Shown piece after piece: positions 47,308-62,080 of a DNA stretch of 64,000 bases. The notes under the pieces are model-generated. The model saw only the letters and a program-made list of their open reading frames with translations. It was not told the origin of the DNA and searched no databases. The position numbers and the translations under genes were made by a program. Origin of the DNA: Patagioenas fasciata (lineage: Eukaryota; Chordata; Aves; Columbiformes; Columbidae); contig NC_092521.1 in the NCBI RefSeq assembly GCF_037038585.1, forward strand, positions 75,727,398-75,791,397, written 5' to 3'. Position 1 is the first letter of the stretch, and each line of letters begins with the position of its first letter.

Positions 47308-49689
47308 AGGGACATGGAGGGTGCCTTAGTGAGACAGTGGGTGGCTTTACATGAAAAAAAAATTGGGACAGTTATGGCAAATGTCTTTGGTACCTGACAA
47401 ACTTTTTAAAAAGAAGTGTGGCAACCCTTTCTCATTGGTGTCAGCCCAAGATTCTGTCAGTGCCGAACTTGGCAGTGGAGCACCTGTTTTTCCCTGGTGG
47501 CCCAGGGAACTTGGATGCTTTGATAGGACCTACATGTACTACACTGTGTGACAGCCCTCCTGGGCTGTCTGGTAGGAGTTGCAGGACACCTGGCCAGATT
47601 TGGTAGGAAAGCAATGGAACAAAGAAAGTCATGCAGAGGCTCAGAGAGAGCGATTGCCTGCTGGCAGTTCTTTCCAAATCTGAGGTGTGAACAATAATGT
47701 GTGGAGATGGTTTCAGTGAGAAAAGACCCAAGGGCGATGCTCAGAAAGGTCTGTGCAGAAATCAGTGGGCGGTGTGTTTGGTGGAGGGCCAGCAACGTAA
47801 GGCAGGCAAGCTGGGGAAGTAGTGCTGCTGGAAAAAGGTGACATACTGATTTTGTCATGTTAGGACTTTTCTGTACTATAGAAAGGAGAGCCTTTCCTTA
47901 CAATATGTAAATCTAGTACCTATCTGTAGAGTTACATGTCAGAGAATGAATTTAAATTAACTTCCTCTTGTTTCGCTGACAGTGTAGGTTTTGTACAACA
48001 GTCGCCTTTCCATGTCATCCTCTGACATGTCTAATGCTTCCTCAGCCTTTTATACGGGATGTATGTAAATATGTCATAGCACATTGATATCAATGGGTAA
48101 AAAGAGCTCTTAAAGCATACAGCGGATGATAAAAAAAGGAGAGTAATTATACAGCATTATACGAGTCTAATGAATTCTATCATTGCTGGATTTTGGTATT
48201 CAATTGTACTTAATTATAAATACGTTTGCACAGCCCAGGCACCAGATGTGTTCCTCCTTGTCTATATTCAGTTACAGCACAAAAATTACTTCAAGCAGGA
48301 TTTGACACTTCTGGTTTCCGAAAAACATTAACCACAGAGTGATGTGTTTAGAGTATGCGTTTAGCTATTTTAGTCTAAATGCTACATTTTGAGCTGAATC
48401 TAAAAGACTTTTTTTTTTTAATTTTAATGTCTTGATTTGGAATGGTTCAATTTGGGAGCCTTAGAGCAGCCCTGGTTTACAAAGTGTGGGGAAAATTTTC
48501 TGTATTAGTATTTATCATTCTCATTTTTTTGCCACCTGAGGATATCTGTCTATCATGTGCTGAGGGATGAGGGCCTGCACAGAGCTTCTGTGGTTGTGAT
48601 AATCAGCTCCTATATTAAGCAGTGGGGTGAGCTGATGGATCAACAGAAAGTAAAGAATTTTCTTTATGAAGAATTAAATTGGGTCCCATTTCCACACCTT
48701 GCTTGGGGCTTGCCTTGTCTGAAGTCAGCCCTGCTGTAAATTATGTTGTGTTGGTCAATCAGTGCAAAAAAAAGGAGTTAGACGTTTGAAAGGAGAGCAG
48801 GGCAGGTGTTGGTGAACTCCCTGAAGCGCAGGCAAGCGAGGATGAGCTGCTGTCATGTGTACCGCTGGCTCAGAATCTGGAGTGTGGGGGAGACTTGACA
48901 TTTTTTCAAGTTCAGGATGAATCAGACTATCAGGAATGAGTATCCCAAGCAAGGAACTAAATCTTGTAGGGGCATGGTTCAGTACCTTTTAGGTGAAAAG
49001 CCATCTGAAAAAGAACATAAGGAAAACCAGGAGAAGTGGACGAAAGGGGAAGATACTGCTCAGCAGATGATACCATACTTTAGGAGTAGGTGTGATAGAA
49101 GGGGAAGAAACCCACATCCAGAAGTATAAGCCATACTTGCATTTATATTCAAGAAAGGAGAAGAACAGATGATTTTTATCTTAATATTCAGTTTTTTATA
49201 GACATACAAAATCACAGGCTTAATAGCAAGACATTTAAATGTGTTTATCAAGCTGGTATGGCTATATCTGTATAGAAGACAGGAAAAAGCTGAGCTATTA
49301 GGAACCTGCTAGTTAGTCATTAAAATCAGTAATATGGTAGATTAATACAGTAAAATAGTGTGTGGAGCCTTGGAACACTCTGTTAGCACTAATGTGCCAT
49401 TGTTAACCTTTGGTACATCATGGCAATGCATTGTGATAGCTGTTTGTGGAAAGAGAAGCAATTTCTTTTTTAAATAGGGAGAGCAGGTTTGTCAAAAAAA
49501 AAAAAAAAAAATTAAAAATTAGTGCCAAATGGAATATCAGAAGCACTGCTAGAGGAGATGAGCATTATTCAAGTAACTGTACAAATAGGCGAGGGTTGAT
49601 GGCAACTGGTGTGACTTCAGAGAGCATCAGGCAGGAGGAAGGTTGCTGGCTGAATTTCTCAGGGAGCTCTCTGGGGACTGTTTGCCTTT

Positions 49690-50290
49690 ATTAGTGCTTT
49701 TTACTGGCGGTGGGGTGACAGAATGTCACCGCTCTAATGAAATTTGTTGATGACCCAGTTAAAAGATTCCTAATACAGCAAAAGATCAGAATATTATGGG
49801 GAAGAAAAGCGTGACCTTGAGGACTGCAGTAATGGCAACCAGATGAAATTTAATAATAGGAAATGTGAGGTACCCGCATTTGAGAACTAACAGGAGAAAT
49901 TTCAGCTACAGACTGGGAGTTCATCAGTGGAAAATGAGCAGGGACAAGCAGAGTGAAGAGGACAAGCATTAGTTGCTCACTGGCTTATTAGGATATGCGT
50001 CCAGAAAAGACTCCGTTATGATGGCAAAGTATCAAGCTAAGGATGAAACCTCATCTGGATCACTGTGTACACTTCTGGTCACCTGCATTTAAAAAGATAA
50101 ACTGATACTGGAATAAATGCAGAGAGCACCAAGTGGGATCGTCAGGAGGAAGGAGAGTTTTGCGAAAGGAGATGGGAAGAGCTTGACTTGGGTATAGATC
50201 AGCAGAAGAGAAGAAGGCTGAGAGTGTTGTGACTGCCATCTACAGATAATCTGTGGTTGCAAACATCAGATTTTAAGAGATGATACAGAA
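49690..50290 (+). mobile_element. Old CR1 LINE fragment (RT C-terminal region)
   Basis: Eroded CR1-like order: AAATTTGTTGATGACCCAGT, AACCAGATGAAATTTAATAA, GGAAATGTGAGGTACCCGCA, CTCATCTGGATCACTGTGTA and ACTTCTGGTCACCTGCATTT correspond to well-known blocks of the CR1 ORF2 end. No tail is preserved. It is older than the other CR1s and the edges are approximate. Confidence 0.7.
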
Positions 50291-53200
50291 GATAATGCAT
50301 TATTGAAATACACACACACACAAACAAATCAGACCGCCATTAATGATATTTACACTGGAAATTAGAATAAATCCCCTAGCTGTTAGGGCACGGGGTTTGT
50401 GGAGTAGCTAACATCCTCAGGATGATAAGCATTAAAATAATGAATTAGTTTTACATTGGAGTGCTGACCTTAACTGAGAGTGGTTCAGTGCTTTCCATAG
50501 CAGGGACATGGACATCAGTGATCCAGGAGCATCCTTTTAGTTCTTTATTCCAATGCACTACTTACATCTGAGGACTACTGAACAAATTCAAATGACAATT
50601 TTATTTGACCTATGCCTGAAGTTCATCTAAAAAATGAAGAGATGGATTTTCTGAATCATTAAAGTTCACAGCTTTTTGCTATTTAAGTGTCTCTTATCCT
50701 TCTAGTGTTCTTTTGGAGCAGTAGTCTCAAAAATTATGACATTGAGGGGTAATAATCTTGCTGTATTTCTGATCTCTTCAGGCATTCATTGTAAAGTGTA
50801 TGAGAGAGGTTTAATGTAATATAAAACAGAAGAGACTGAATGTATCCTGCACCTTTATCAGAAGAACCTGATGGAACCCTTGTTTCCCTTCTAGTTTGTT
50901 TTTCTTTACTCCATTTCCTGTAGTGATTATTCCATCTTGGAGTGTACAATTAAGTACAAAAACTGAGCTAATTGTAGATTTCATCAAGATTACTGCACAG
51001 TTTGTGTGCAGTGTGATATTTGCTGTGCAAATCATGTGAATGAATTTTGCTAAGGAAAGCATTAACATAACTCTGTTGAAGTACCATAGAAATGTAAGTC
51101 TCAGGTAAATAAGCAAAACCAAATGTGACAAGATTTTTCTCTCTGGTGGGAAATAGCACTTATAAATAAGTATATTAATGTTTCTGAGAGTACTGAAACT
51201 AAGCCATACTAATTTCAAATATCATCATACTGTTCGGATGTTGTTGAAGTCAAGAGACCAGATAACAAATGGAAATTAATAATTTAAGTAATTCATAAGG
51301 CTTCTTCTATTCTTAATAACTGATTTGACATTAGGAAATAAACATTTTAACAATTTCATAGTACATATTAGTTAATGATTACTTGTATGATGGAGCCACC
51401 AGAAAGCCATTAAAAAAGCTATCCAGAATTTCTTGTTAGCAACTATAATTTAGAGTAGCCATTCAAGACTTTACCTTTCATTGGAATTGTTTTCTACTCA
51501 GAATGTGACAATTCACCCAGCTTCCAGGAGGAAAGGTTTTTGCCATGATGCTGCATGAGTCCCTTGGTTTAAGCTCTTTCACTTTGCTTAGGTAATGAAG
51601 GGGTGTATCATCATAGATCCCAACCTTTGGTCATTTTTGACCATTTGTCTCAGATCTCTTTCTGTTTGCAGGTTTCTAGTGCTGTGATAATTCAGCTAGC
51701 GAGATGTTACACAAAGTAAAAAACAAAATAGATGGCGAAAGTGTTTCCTACAAGCTGCATAAGAAGACTTCATTTTGACTGTTTGAGGATGTTCCTTGTT
51801 CCTGTAGCCTTTATGAAATTTTAGGCACAACTGTGGTGCTAAATAAATGAATCTTAGCATCTCGATTGTCATAGGATCACTTCTCTTCTAGTCTAGGAAG
51901 TAGGTGTGCTTGCTGTTTGTAATATGCTGGCTGTGAAAGACCTCTCAGTTTCACTTGCCAGTATGCCAATCTATAATGCTATGTAGATATTAGGAAATAT
52001 TGCTTACATTAAATTAACTAATATTTGAAAGAAAGCTATATGGTCTGCTGATTACAAATTTGTTGACAAGCAAGGTGCTAAGCATAATTTTCATCCTGGT
52101 AACTCCATGAATAAGAATGGGCAGATTCAGTAATTAAATGGAAATAAAATATATGCGAGAAATGTATCTCTTACACTAAAAAGTCACAAATATTTGTACT
52201 TTAGTGTTCTTCTGTTTCTGGCTACTAAAATTAAAAAACTTGATCTTAGAAATTAATTTTAACCAATTTTGTGGCTTTAGCATGTCTTAATTCTGGTAGA
52301 TGTCAGAAGGAGGTTTTATAGCACAGAAGATATCTTAAATTTTTTGGTAGCATTTACAATTGGTTTGTCAGTGTGCTTAAACCCTCTAAACCATTTATAG
52401 AGTTTTACAGAAGTAAGAGGTAGAAATACATTCAATGTAGTAAGGCTCACTCAATATGAGTTGTAGAAGATGTATGTTTAAGTTTTAAATATTCACATGA
52501 AAAAATTTAATTTGTAAAATCTATATGAATAAATTTGTATAGATATCTTAAATGCACTAATACAATTGCCATAGAATTATGTTATTGTATGATTTCAAAT
52601 GTGTTTATGTTCAGCTTTTTAAGAATAATGTATAATTAAAGTGTTAGTTCTATAAAAAGTAGATAAATGATTACTTTAAGATTTATTGAGAACTAGAAAA
52701 GTGCTTTCAAGAGATCACTCATGTTCATTTAGTGATTTTTTTTTGTTTTGCTTTATTTTACTATGTGACAAAACAATTTTTGTGTATGCAAAGCACTGTG
52801 TGTTGCTTGTTTATTGGGACATAGCTTTTATGTTTATTTTGGCTTAATTCAGCAACAGGTTGTCCAGAAAAACAGAAAGGAGAAAAATAATGGACCAAGA
52901 TAATAGTCAACTATTGGAAAACATTTCAGTGTTACAGAGGGACAATCCCAGGAGTATTTACCTTTTATGATTTTGCTACCTCTTTAAGTAATGTGTGAGG
53001 CTGCTGTACCCATTGATATGAGAAGGGCTGAGAACAGGAAAGGCAAGAGGACTTTGGCAGGTTTCAAAAGGAGCAGTCTTTCAAAAAGCAACCAGGAACG
53101 GCTTGGGAGATCCAGGTTGGGGAGAAGGACACAACATGTCCCAGCTTCATTATTGTGGAAAAGCTAAGCATTCTGAATTGCTGTCACGGGATCTTAGATA

Positions 53201-54581
53201 CCAGTGAAGACCGTGTTTGTCTTTGAAAAGCTTTGTTTCTTTTGCAAAAATAAAAAGTTCTTGAGTGCCAAGAAGCAGCATTGATCAGACTGTGTTGGTC
53301 TCACCACAGTAGTTATTACCGCTCGGGGTGAGAACAGCAAATATTGAGTAGCGTTAAGCAAAACCTCAAGCTCAGCTTCATTGGTTTGGGGAATCTGGGT
53401 CAGGGAGGTGTTAAAAAAAAAAAACAAAACAGGCAAAAAAACAACCACAAAAAACCTCAAAAAACCAACAAACTGAAATGCTAGAGGTTTCATTCAGATC
53501 AACCACAAAGCCAAGCGAATTGCACACAGCCCAGGATCTGTGGCAGGGGGCGAAAAAACCTTTTCAGTCTATCTCTGCCCCCTGCATACATGCATTCACA
53601 AGGTTTAAAAAATTAAATAATGTTTTCATGCAGTGCAGCATGCACTGTTGTGCCAGTTAGGAGACAAGGTTTTCCTTCTGTTACTACTACAAAGCTGCAT
53701 ATTGATTTTATAACTTAAAATAAACTTCCTGTGAAACAACGCATTTATCATCAGTGTCAATTTTGTATAATCTTGAATTATATCGTTCTGCAGACTTAGT
53801 TTGAACAGTTTAAAATTTGATTACATATTAATCATGTTGGATTGCATTTTTCTCCATTGATTGTGGTACATACCATTTTAGCTAAGTCATATATGTATAT
53901 AAATTCCATATCTTACTTTTCAAGGCATTATCTTTGCTTAAATTGGCAAACATGAATCTCTTTGTAAGTGTTCTGACTTCTGTAACATTTGCTTGATTTG
54001 CACATATTTGTTTAGCAAGAATCATATTCAAGATGGCAGGTGGAGCGATAACTTAGACAGTAACTACAATCTCCCTGTGTCACCTTTATGTGGCATTGCA
54101 AAGTAATTTGGATTTTGTAATCTGCACTGTCTCTTTTCACATTAGTGTCTTCTAGTTTTCTTCCTTATTGTAATATCCCATTTTGAGGTGGTTTCTGTAA
54201 TTTATAGTTCTCACATTTGTAGTATGAATGTCATTTGACTATTTTCTGCTTGTTTTGGTTATTTCACAATTTCTTGGTATTTCTTTTTCAGCTCTCCCTT
54301 TCATACATTTCTTCTTAAGCTTGTATCACCTTCTTATATTTACCATGACAGTTGTCTCCTCTCCCACTCATTCATGAAGACAGCCTTTCTTCAATGTAAT
54401 ACATCATTATTTTTCATCACCCTGTATGTTTTTTCTTGCAGCCAGCTGTAGTTTCCATAACAGTGTTTTTTGCCTCATTCAATATGTATGAGTTTATGTA
54501 AATAACATTTTTTTTTGTGTGATTAGTGACAATGATAGTGTTGCCAGTTCAAATATCTAAGGGCTCAATTAGAGTTCCGTC

Positions 54582-54665
54582 ACATTCACAGTATCACACA
54601 GTATCACAGTATGTTTGGGATTGGAAGGGACCTCAAAAGATCATCTAGTCCAATCCCCTTGAACA
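54582..54665 (-). mobile_element. CR1 LINE 3' tail fragment
   Basis: CACAGTATCACAGTATGTTT and GGGATTGGAAGGGACCTCAA, AAAGATCATCTAGTCCAATC are the complement of a CR1 3' end, truncated after about 80 bp. Confidence 0.9.
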
Positions 54666-54727
54666 CACTTGTAGTTCTGGCTCCCCAAAAAGAGAAAAGA
54701 GAAGAGCTGTGTGGCCAGCTTTTTTAA

Positions 54728-55000
54728 GGATCATAGATTCATTTCGTTTGGAAGAGACCCTCAGGATCATCAAGTCCACCGTAACCTAACTCTAGCACTA
54801 AACCATGTCCCTAAGAACCTCGTCTAAACGCCTTCTAAACACCTCCAGGGATGGTGACTCCACTACTTCCCTGAGCAGCCTGTTCCAATGCCTGACAACC
54901 CTTTCTGTGAGGATTTTTTTCCTAATATTCAATCTAAACCTCCCCTGACACAACTTGAGGCCATTTCCTCTTGTCCTATCACTTGCTACTTGTTAATACA
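54728..55000 (-). mobile_element. CR1 LINE 3' part
   Basis: ATCATAGATTCATTTCGTTT, AGGATCATCAAGTCCACCGT, CACCTCCAGGGATGGTGACT, AATCTAAACCTCCCCTGACA and CCTCTTGTCCTATCACTTGC. It lies 62 bp from another CR1 tail in the same orientation but belongs to a different insertion, because the tail sequence is repeated. Confidence 0.95.
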
Positions 55001-56629
55001 CGCAAGAAAAAGATTATGGCTTTATCTTCCAGATTCTGTAATTTTGTTTTGTTAATTTGGGGTAAAATTTATCTTAAGTAAATAGGATTGTACTTCTTAT
55101 GTGACAGTATTGTCTACATTTTTCTTTATTAAACTGTTGTTAGTCTTGATCATCAAGGTTTTTTTCCAAATAATATACAGTGATGAAGGATATGGATTAA
55201 ACAGTCTCTCGTATAAAGAAGGTGGATATCTAAATAAATAATATTAAACATACATGTGCCTGAAGACTTCTACTTTCCATAAAGAACTGAAAAAGATTTT
55301 ATCGCAATTAAATGAGGTAGAGATTTAAGTAAGTCTTTTTATCTCATGTCACGCTCTGATTACCCATTATGACTGCATATGTTATCTAATGACAATTCCT
55401 GTCAGTGTGTACATATTACTTACACATACATATAAACAAGCATAATATGGCATTTTAAGTGACTTTCACATAGAGATTACATTCTTACTTAGATACACAT
55501 GGATGCTTTTTATTTTCTTCTTGCAATAACCTGAATTTACTCAGCATTTAGAAACTTATTTAAGATTTAAGGATATGAAATATGAAACATGATTTTGAGT
55601 CTTTGTCAGGTCCAATGTAAATAAACTCCCAGGTCTACTGGGTATTGACAAGGGAGGGAAAGTGTGTTGTCTGCATAATATTAATTTGTATATTAAATTC
55701 CATTAAAAGGTCAGGCTGTTGCACAACAAAAATTGAGAAAATCATGTTTCTTTGGTCAGATGCAGACTGGAAAGTGAAATCCTGATTGATAGGAAAGTCA
55801 CAACTGCAGAAAAGTGCAATAAATACACATTATTGTATATGAATCGTGTTTATTTCTATACTACCACATAATTTGCTTTAGATAAGCACAACAGTTTCAT
55901 ACTCATTGATGACGTAGGCAGATGCTTACAGGATGTATTTCTCCAGAGGGGCTAGCAAAAAAATCTGTACTTTAATACCTCTGAATTTATTTTCCTCTCA
56001 CCTCTCCTTATTTACTTTTAATCACATTTCAGTAAATACTACTTTTCTCAAGCCATGTGAACGTTCTGCAAATGGCATTTTACAATATTGCAGGAACATG
56101 TAGTGGCCACTGAAGTCAGCTGCAAAGGGAAAATCTTTCTGGATCCACAGAATTTGCATTGTTTCTGTGATTCATTATTTAACCAGTGGTAACAATCACA
56201 GATTAGTGATATCAAATAATGTAGAAGTGAAGAACAAAGCAACTTTGCTTCCTGTGTTGTTGTAAGGTTTGTATTATCTTTTTTTTGTTTTGTTTTGTTT
56301 AAAAAAACAGTTTTATCAAAACAGAGTGAGTTTACCAGGCCAGATGTATCCCTTTCTTGAGGATGGCTGCGGTCTCAGTGACAGTGGGAGAGGATTGAAG
56401 TCAGGATGAAAGTTTGCCACTGCTGTGTCTGGCTTCTGCCTCCCTTCGTTTTCATGAGGTGACATCTGTGCCCCTGGGCAGGTGGCTGCCACTTGATGTG
56501 CACGGGCTGAGCACCAGATGCTGGAGAAATATTGGAATCGCTGTGAAAGGTTGTTGGGGAGAATGACGGAAACAAGTTAGCCTGGCCACAGCTCTTGACA
56601 GTTGACCCCATGTCCAAGGGGTTTCTGGA

Positions 56630-57032
56630 GCACAGATCTTAGGGGGAGCGGCTGAGGGAACTGGGGCTGTTCATCCTGGAGAAAAGGAGGCTGAGGGGAG
56701 ACCGTATCGCTCTACAAGTACCTGAAAGGAGGCTGTAGCATGGAGGGTGTTGGTCTCTTCTCCCAAGTACCAAGTGATAGGACGAGAGGAAATGGCCTCA
56801 AGTTGTGCCAGGGGAGGTTTAGATTGGGTATAAGGAAACAATTACTTCCAGAAAGGGTTGTCAGGCATTGGAACAGGCTGCCCAGGGAAGTGGTGAAGTC
56901 ACCATCCCTGGAGCTGTTTAAAAGGTGTTTAGACGAGGTTCTTAGGGATGTGGTTTAGTGCTGGAGTTAGGTTATGGTTGGACTGAATGATCTGGAGGGT
57001 CTCTTCCAACCAAAATGATTCTATGATTCTTT
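56630..57032 (+). mobile_element. CR1 LINE 3' part
   Basis: GGGGAGCGGCTGAGGGAACT, GGAGAAAAGGAGGCTGAGGG, TGGAACAGGCTGCCCAGGGA, AGGTGTTTAGACGAGGTTCT and the tail AAAATGATTCTATGATTCTT. The open frame at 56,740-56,958 is a piece of its ORF2 end. Confidence 0.95.
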
Positions 57033-58560
57033 TCTACTTGGAAGAAGCCGCCTAGAAGTGCAGTGAAAGCTGTGCACCTCCCCTCCCGCTGCATGGAGAT
57101 CTGGGCATGCAGATGAAATAATGGCTTGTGTGAAAATGATACCTATTGATTTTTTTTTTTTTTTTTTTTTAAATCACACAGTTTTCCCTGCAAGTCCTGT
57201 GTTTTCCTTCTTTCTGGGAGCTGTGAAAGTTAGTCACACAGTCCTGGAAATAGATGGTTCCTGGGAGGAAGCCTGGAGGGAGAACAGCTGAAAGGAATGG
57301 TGAAGGAGTAAGAATGGTTGAGTTAAAACTGTAAAATAAATATAATCCTTAGTTAGGCACAACTTAGTGTAACCTGATGGTAAATAACATCCCTGGTTGA
57401 GTACGTAAGGAGCAGCGTGCATTTTGTGTGTACAGGAAATAGACTTTCAGCTGTGGTTATTTGTAGACTCAGTGGCAATGGATAGAAATGGGATGGCAAA
57501 CAACAATCTGCAAAAGTACTATAGGAGCTGTAAAAATTGGAACAGTTTTGAAGTACAGAAGGTCAACAATATTGTGTATTTCATGCTGCTGTGTCTTATT
57601 GTCATGTGGCTACAGTAAGGTTTCTTGCTGTTAAGGAAATCACTTCTTAAATACACCACATCATCAAATATTTAAATACTGAAATTTATCTTATGTATTT
57701 CTAAATACAATTTAACCCTTGGCACACTAATATTAATATGACTCTCCAAATGTTTGAAAAATAAAACAATGCTAGCAAGAGGGAGTATCTGTTTTGAATG
57801 GATTAATTTTAATGCAGAATATTTATAAGGAAGTCATTCTTTTTAGGCAGTGTCTGTTGCTGAAGTAATGCAATATGAAGTAATACATTAAACTTGGCAC
57901 AATTTTAGAGTATTTTTTAAAGCAAATAAATTTCTGGACAAAAAAAACTACCTAGAAATATTCTTCTTATGAAGGTTTATTGAAAATGTGATGGTTTCAG
58001 TGACTTACCAGTAAAAAAAGTTTTTAGTTTTCCCCTGGTCAACTTTTCTGCATTTTGTTGTACTAGGAATAAGAAAAAAAAAAGAAGAGTACAAACCCAA
58101 TGTAAAGGTTTTTAGTGAAGTTGTTCAGTATCGTCTTACCTGCAAAGTGTTGTCTCATCATTATTGATCTGTAGAGTAGACAAATGATTTCCCAACACTA
58201 GTTTAAAACGGCAGTGCTCTGACCTTCCTTCATCCTGAGCAGTCTTAACCTTGAGATCCTCCAAAAGAAGCTGTCAGCTAAACAATAACTGCACAATAAA
58301 AGACCCATTGCTATGTTGATGCAATTACAATGTTGCTCTAGTTTGGTTTCTTCTTACTGTTAAGTAAATTACTACTTGAAGATCCCATTTTTTCAGTTCT
58401 CAAACTAGTGACACTTTCGTAGTGTCATTGTTTTCCTGACTAGAAATACGGTAGTATTTTTAGTGTTGAATTAATTTTATGGCACTTTAATATATGTCTA
58501 TACATTTTTCACAGCTACAGCTATGAGTTAAGGAAGAGGCAGCACAGGGCAGCTGGTGGG

Positions 58561-58998
58561 ATGGGAAATTGTGGTAGCACTGGTGCCTTTGCCAGCAGAG
58601 CGGCTGAGCTGTCCCCTGGAAGCCCAGGTCCTTGTTATCCAGAATTGTCTTCTGCTTGTGGGCTCCCACCTCTTTTCCCTGAAAGCTCAAATCTCTCACT
58701 CCTCCAACACACCTCAATTCCTATACCAAATCCCTTCTGTTCCAAAGGATCTCCTAAATTATTCCCAAACTTCTCAGTAATTCCTTCTGCTCCTTCCATT
58801 CTTCCCTTTGAAGTCCTCCTAGCCGGAAACCCCATAATCAAGGTTCCCTGCTCCCCACCTTGGGCCATGGCTCTATCCCTTACTTCTTCAGTTTCCCATC
58901 TTCAGTTTTTGCCACAGCTTTGTCTGTTCAAGCATCAATGCTGCTGTAGTTTCTCACTCCACTGTGGCATGGTATTTCACTGCTTGCCAGCAGATTAG
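58561..58998 (+). other. 145-codon open frame in intron 2, unassigned
   Basis: ATG-started frame whose product is rich in Ser, Pro and Leu, with a C-terminal Cys cluster. I recognise no domain. It lies in pyrimidine-rich sequence of intron 2, has no splice or neighbour context, and is most likely a chance frame. Confidence 0.2.
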
Positions 58999-61899
58999 CA
59001 GTCTTTAGTTGGTCTTTAAAAATAGTTGTGCCTGATTTATCAGGTTGATCTTCAAAGAAGCGCAACCACAACTTCTGCTCTGGTTTAAGTAACTCAGATG
59101 GGTGTTATTTATCAAATAATTTTGTACAAGAATCGTGAGGGCAGGAAAAGCAGTGGGACACAGCAGGTCTGTTCATGATGCAGTTAAACTTGTTTATAAT
59201 TTCTGAAATATTTCAAATGACTAATTCTGATTTTCTAGTTCCTGTCTCATGAATTTTTATTTAAACTTGTACAACAGTGCACACCTGAAATATTTAGGTA
59301 ACTCCCAGAATATGATAGCTTCTGTCTTCTAGATTTTGTTAAAAATAGAAGGTTTCTACTATTAGAGAAAAAATAATATTAGAAAAAAAGTGGGGAATTA
59401 AAAAAAAAAACTTAATGAATGAATTACATAATTTCTGTGAATGCATAATTACATTAGAAATCATTATGCAGTATTGAGACATATCCCATCCTGTTTTGTG
59501 AGAGCTTCTTCCCCACTGTGCTGCCTAGTAATTTTATGGTGGGCAGTTCAATCTGATCCCGAAGCTTTGGGAATCACTGACAGTGGACCTTCTCAACACA
59601 GTAAATTAACCCTGTTATAATACTGTAGTTAGCACACTGATGCAGCCACTTAATTCAGATATAGCTGAAGATATAGTTGAAGTGACTGTTTCTACATGCG
59701 TCTTAGCATGCAGGACCCCTAAAATGGGGCAAGCGTGATGTGGGACAGTGATTCTTTCCACTGATGTATCCGGAGTGGAATCTTTCCCAGAATAGCAATC
59801 TGATCCAATCTGTCCATCCATCCTCCTAGCAAAAGTCTTTGTTCCGTCCCCAGTGCACAAAACTGGCTTAAAAGCTACAAAGAAGCCTCCTGTACGATTG
59901 TCCTCGAGTTCTTCTTCATTACAGTTTAAACCTCTTGCAGTGAGAAAACGATGTTATAAAGGTTGTAATTAGATTACTGCAGTTAGGAATTCCCAGGTGA
60001 TGTATTGCTGTTGTCCACTTTGACATTTACATAGTTATAATGTTGACAAACTACCGTATAAGAGCTCAGCTGAGAGTATGTTGCAATCATTAATCCATTG
60101 TGCCTGGGCAAGCATTTTAACATGATTATCAGAAAATATTTGCATGAATACAGGCAAAGGTGACATGTGATCTAACCTCTTCAAATTCAGGGGTAATGGC
60201 TTTTCAGCTTACACTAAGGGAAGGGAGAACAGCTGAGGAACCAACTGGAACAATTCCAATGTTCAGCAGGGTCTGAAGCCGACTAGGAGATTTTTGCTGG
60301 AGTGGCATCTCTTCTGAACATTCAGGAACGGCAATAGTTCGAAGCCCTTCTGTGCAGCATCTCATACCCCTGTTTTCTCTTTTTAAAATCTCCTGACTCT
60401 TAGTATGATATTTTTAGACGCAATGCAATACCCAGTCTTGCATTACATGTGCTCATTTTTATTTTAAATAGCTGACTTTCCTTGAGTGTTGGAGGATGCA
60501 TCATGTCCCCATTTGTTTAATAGGTCATCATGAAAGTAATACTAAGCAGGCATCATTAAAGGGGATATTGTGTGTGACGAGTGGAAAGTTATTTTTAACC
60601 ACAAGACTGAAGAGCAATCTCTTCTATCCTAGTCCCCCAAAAGACAAGAATGACTCATTTACATTTCAGATGAGATACAGATTCCGTCTGTTACCAACTT
60701 CATTCAGATTTGTGATGAAGCCTTCAATAGATTGCTTTCAGAGGAATAAAAAAGTGACAGGTTATTAAATATAAAAACAGTAATGTTTGCTCAGCTCTGA
60801 TTACACTGAATTTTCAAGAGATAACATATTTGACCAAATTGCATAACATATTGCAATTATTTTTCAAAATGTTTTATTTATTTTTATTTCAATCCTTTAA
60901 AAACAGTAAGGTACACAGAAAAACCAAGCCAAGAACTGTTGAATTCTGTGCTTAGCGTCTCGGCTTCCCACTTGATGTGCTTTGATAAAGAAAGAATCAA
61001 TTTACAGCTTGCAGAATATAGTGTTTAATAAAATACCTTCCTTCTCCCCTGGAATAGTGCCCTTTGTTGAGGTAACATGGAATAGTGAATTACTTTATCT
61101 GGCACCTTTTGTATGCTTCTGTAAAAGAAGCAACTTTTATGACTAAAAACTACTGCTTTATCTATATTGATAGTCAAAAGGGAAGGTTTTACCCGTAGGA
61201 GAATAAATTCAGCTACTTGTAACAACAGCTATAATTTTGATATAAGTACTGGAAATTCCTCATTGTATCATACTGGTGGAATAGTGGCCGTCATGAGCAT
61301 TTACCTCCCAGGTTTTTCAGGTAGCCCTTGCGATGCAGAATCAATGGCGTGTAACAGCGGTGTTTTGGCAATGTGCCGCTTTATTGCGGTTCCGTAGTGG
61401 CGTAAGACCTCCAAGGACTGCTTTGAGATGGATCAAGGTATTGCTATAGAGGGAGTGTTCCTGTTAAGTGTAGATTTGGGACACATACAAGGTGGCAAGG
61501 TAGAAGTGGCGAACAGCATGCAAAGCCTGTGCAGGGCAGGCTGAAGAAGGGCTGTGTGATGCTGTTGGAGCTTGGGCACAGCTGGTGAACTGGTGGCAAT
61601 GTTGTGCAACCAGTGCTGCCACCACTTGCCTGCCAGTCTGCTGATTGGGAGCTCTTCCAGCTGGACGAGCCTTTGTGGCTGCATCAGACATGCGTTCGTA
61701 GTGTTGGTTGAAATAATTAAATAGTGTAGGAAAACAGGTGAGAAAGAAATTACAACATTCCCTTTTGACCGAGGTTATCGAAAGTGTGATTGCTCACCTG
61801 CAGCATAGCAAGTAGCCAGATGTGTAAACTGATGAATGGGGTAACAGAGTGGATGCTCTGATGAGCGCCCATGCATCTGGTTATCCAGATGACAGCCAA

Positions 61900-62080
61900 A
61901 ATCATAGAATCATTTAGGTTGGAAAATACCCTGAAGATCATGGAATCCAGCCATGAACCTAACACTGCCAAGTCCACCATTACACCATGTACCTAAGCAC
62001 CATGTCTGCACACCATTTAAACACCTCCAGGGATGGTGACTCAACCACTTCCCTGGGCAGCCTATTCCAGTGCTTAATCC
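61900..62080 (-). mobile_element. CR1 LINE 3' fragment
   Basis: AAATCATAGAATCATTTAGG, CACTGCCAAGTCCACCATTA, CACCTCCAGGGATGGTGACT and CTGGGCAGCCTATTCCAGTG: complement of the CR1 3' end, broken at about 62,080. Confidence 0.93.

Noticed and set aside
47457-47858. 133-codon minus-strand open frame
   Set aside because: No motif, no splice context, low-complexity Leu/Ser/Cys composition; likely chance frame in intron 2.
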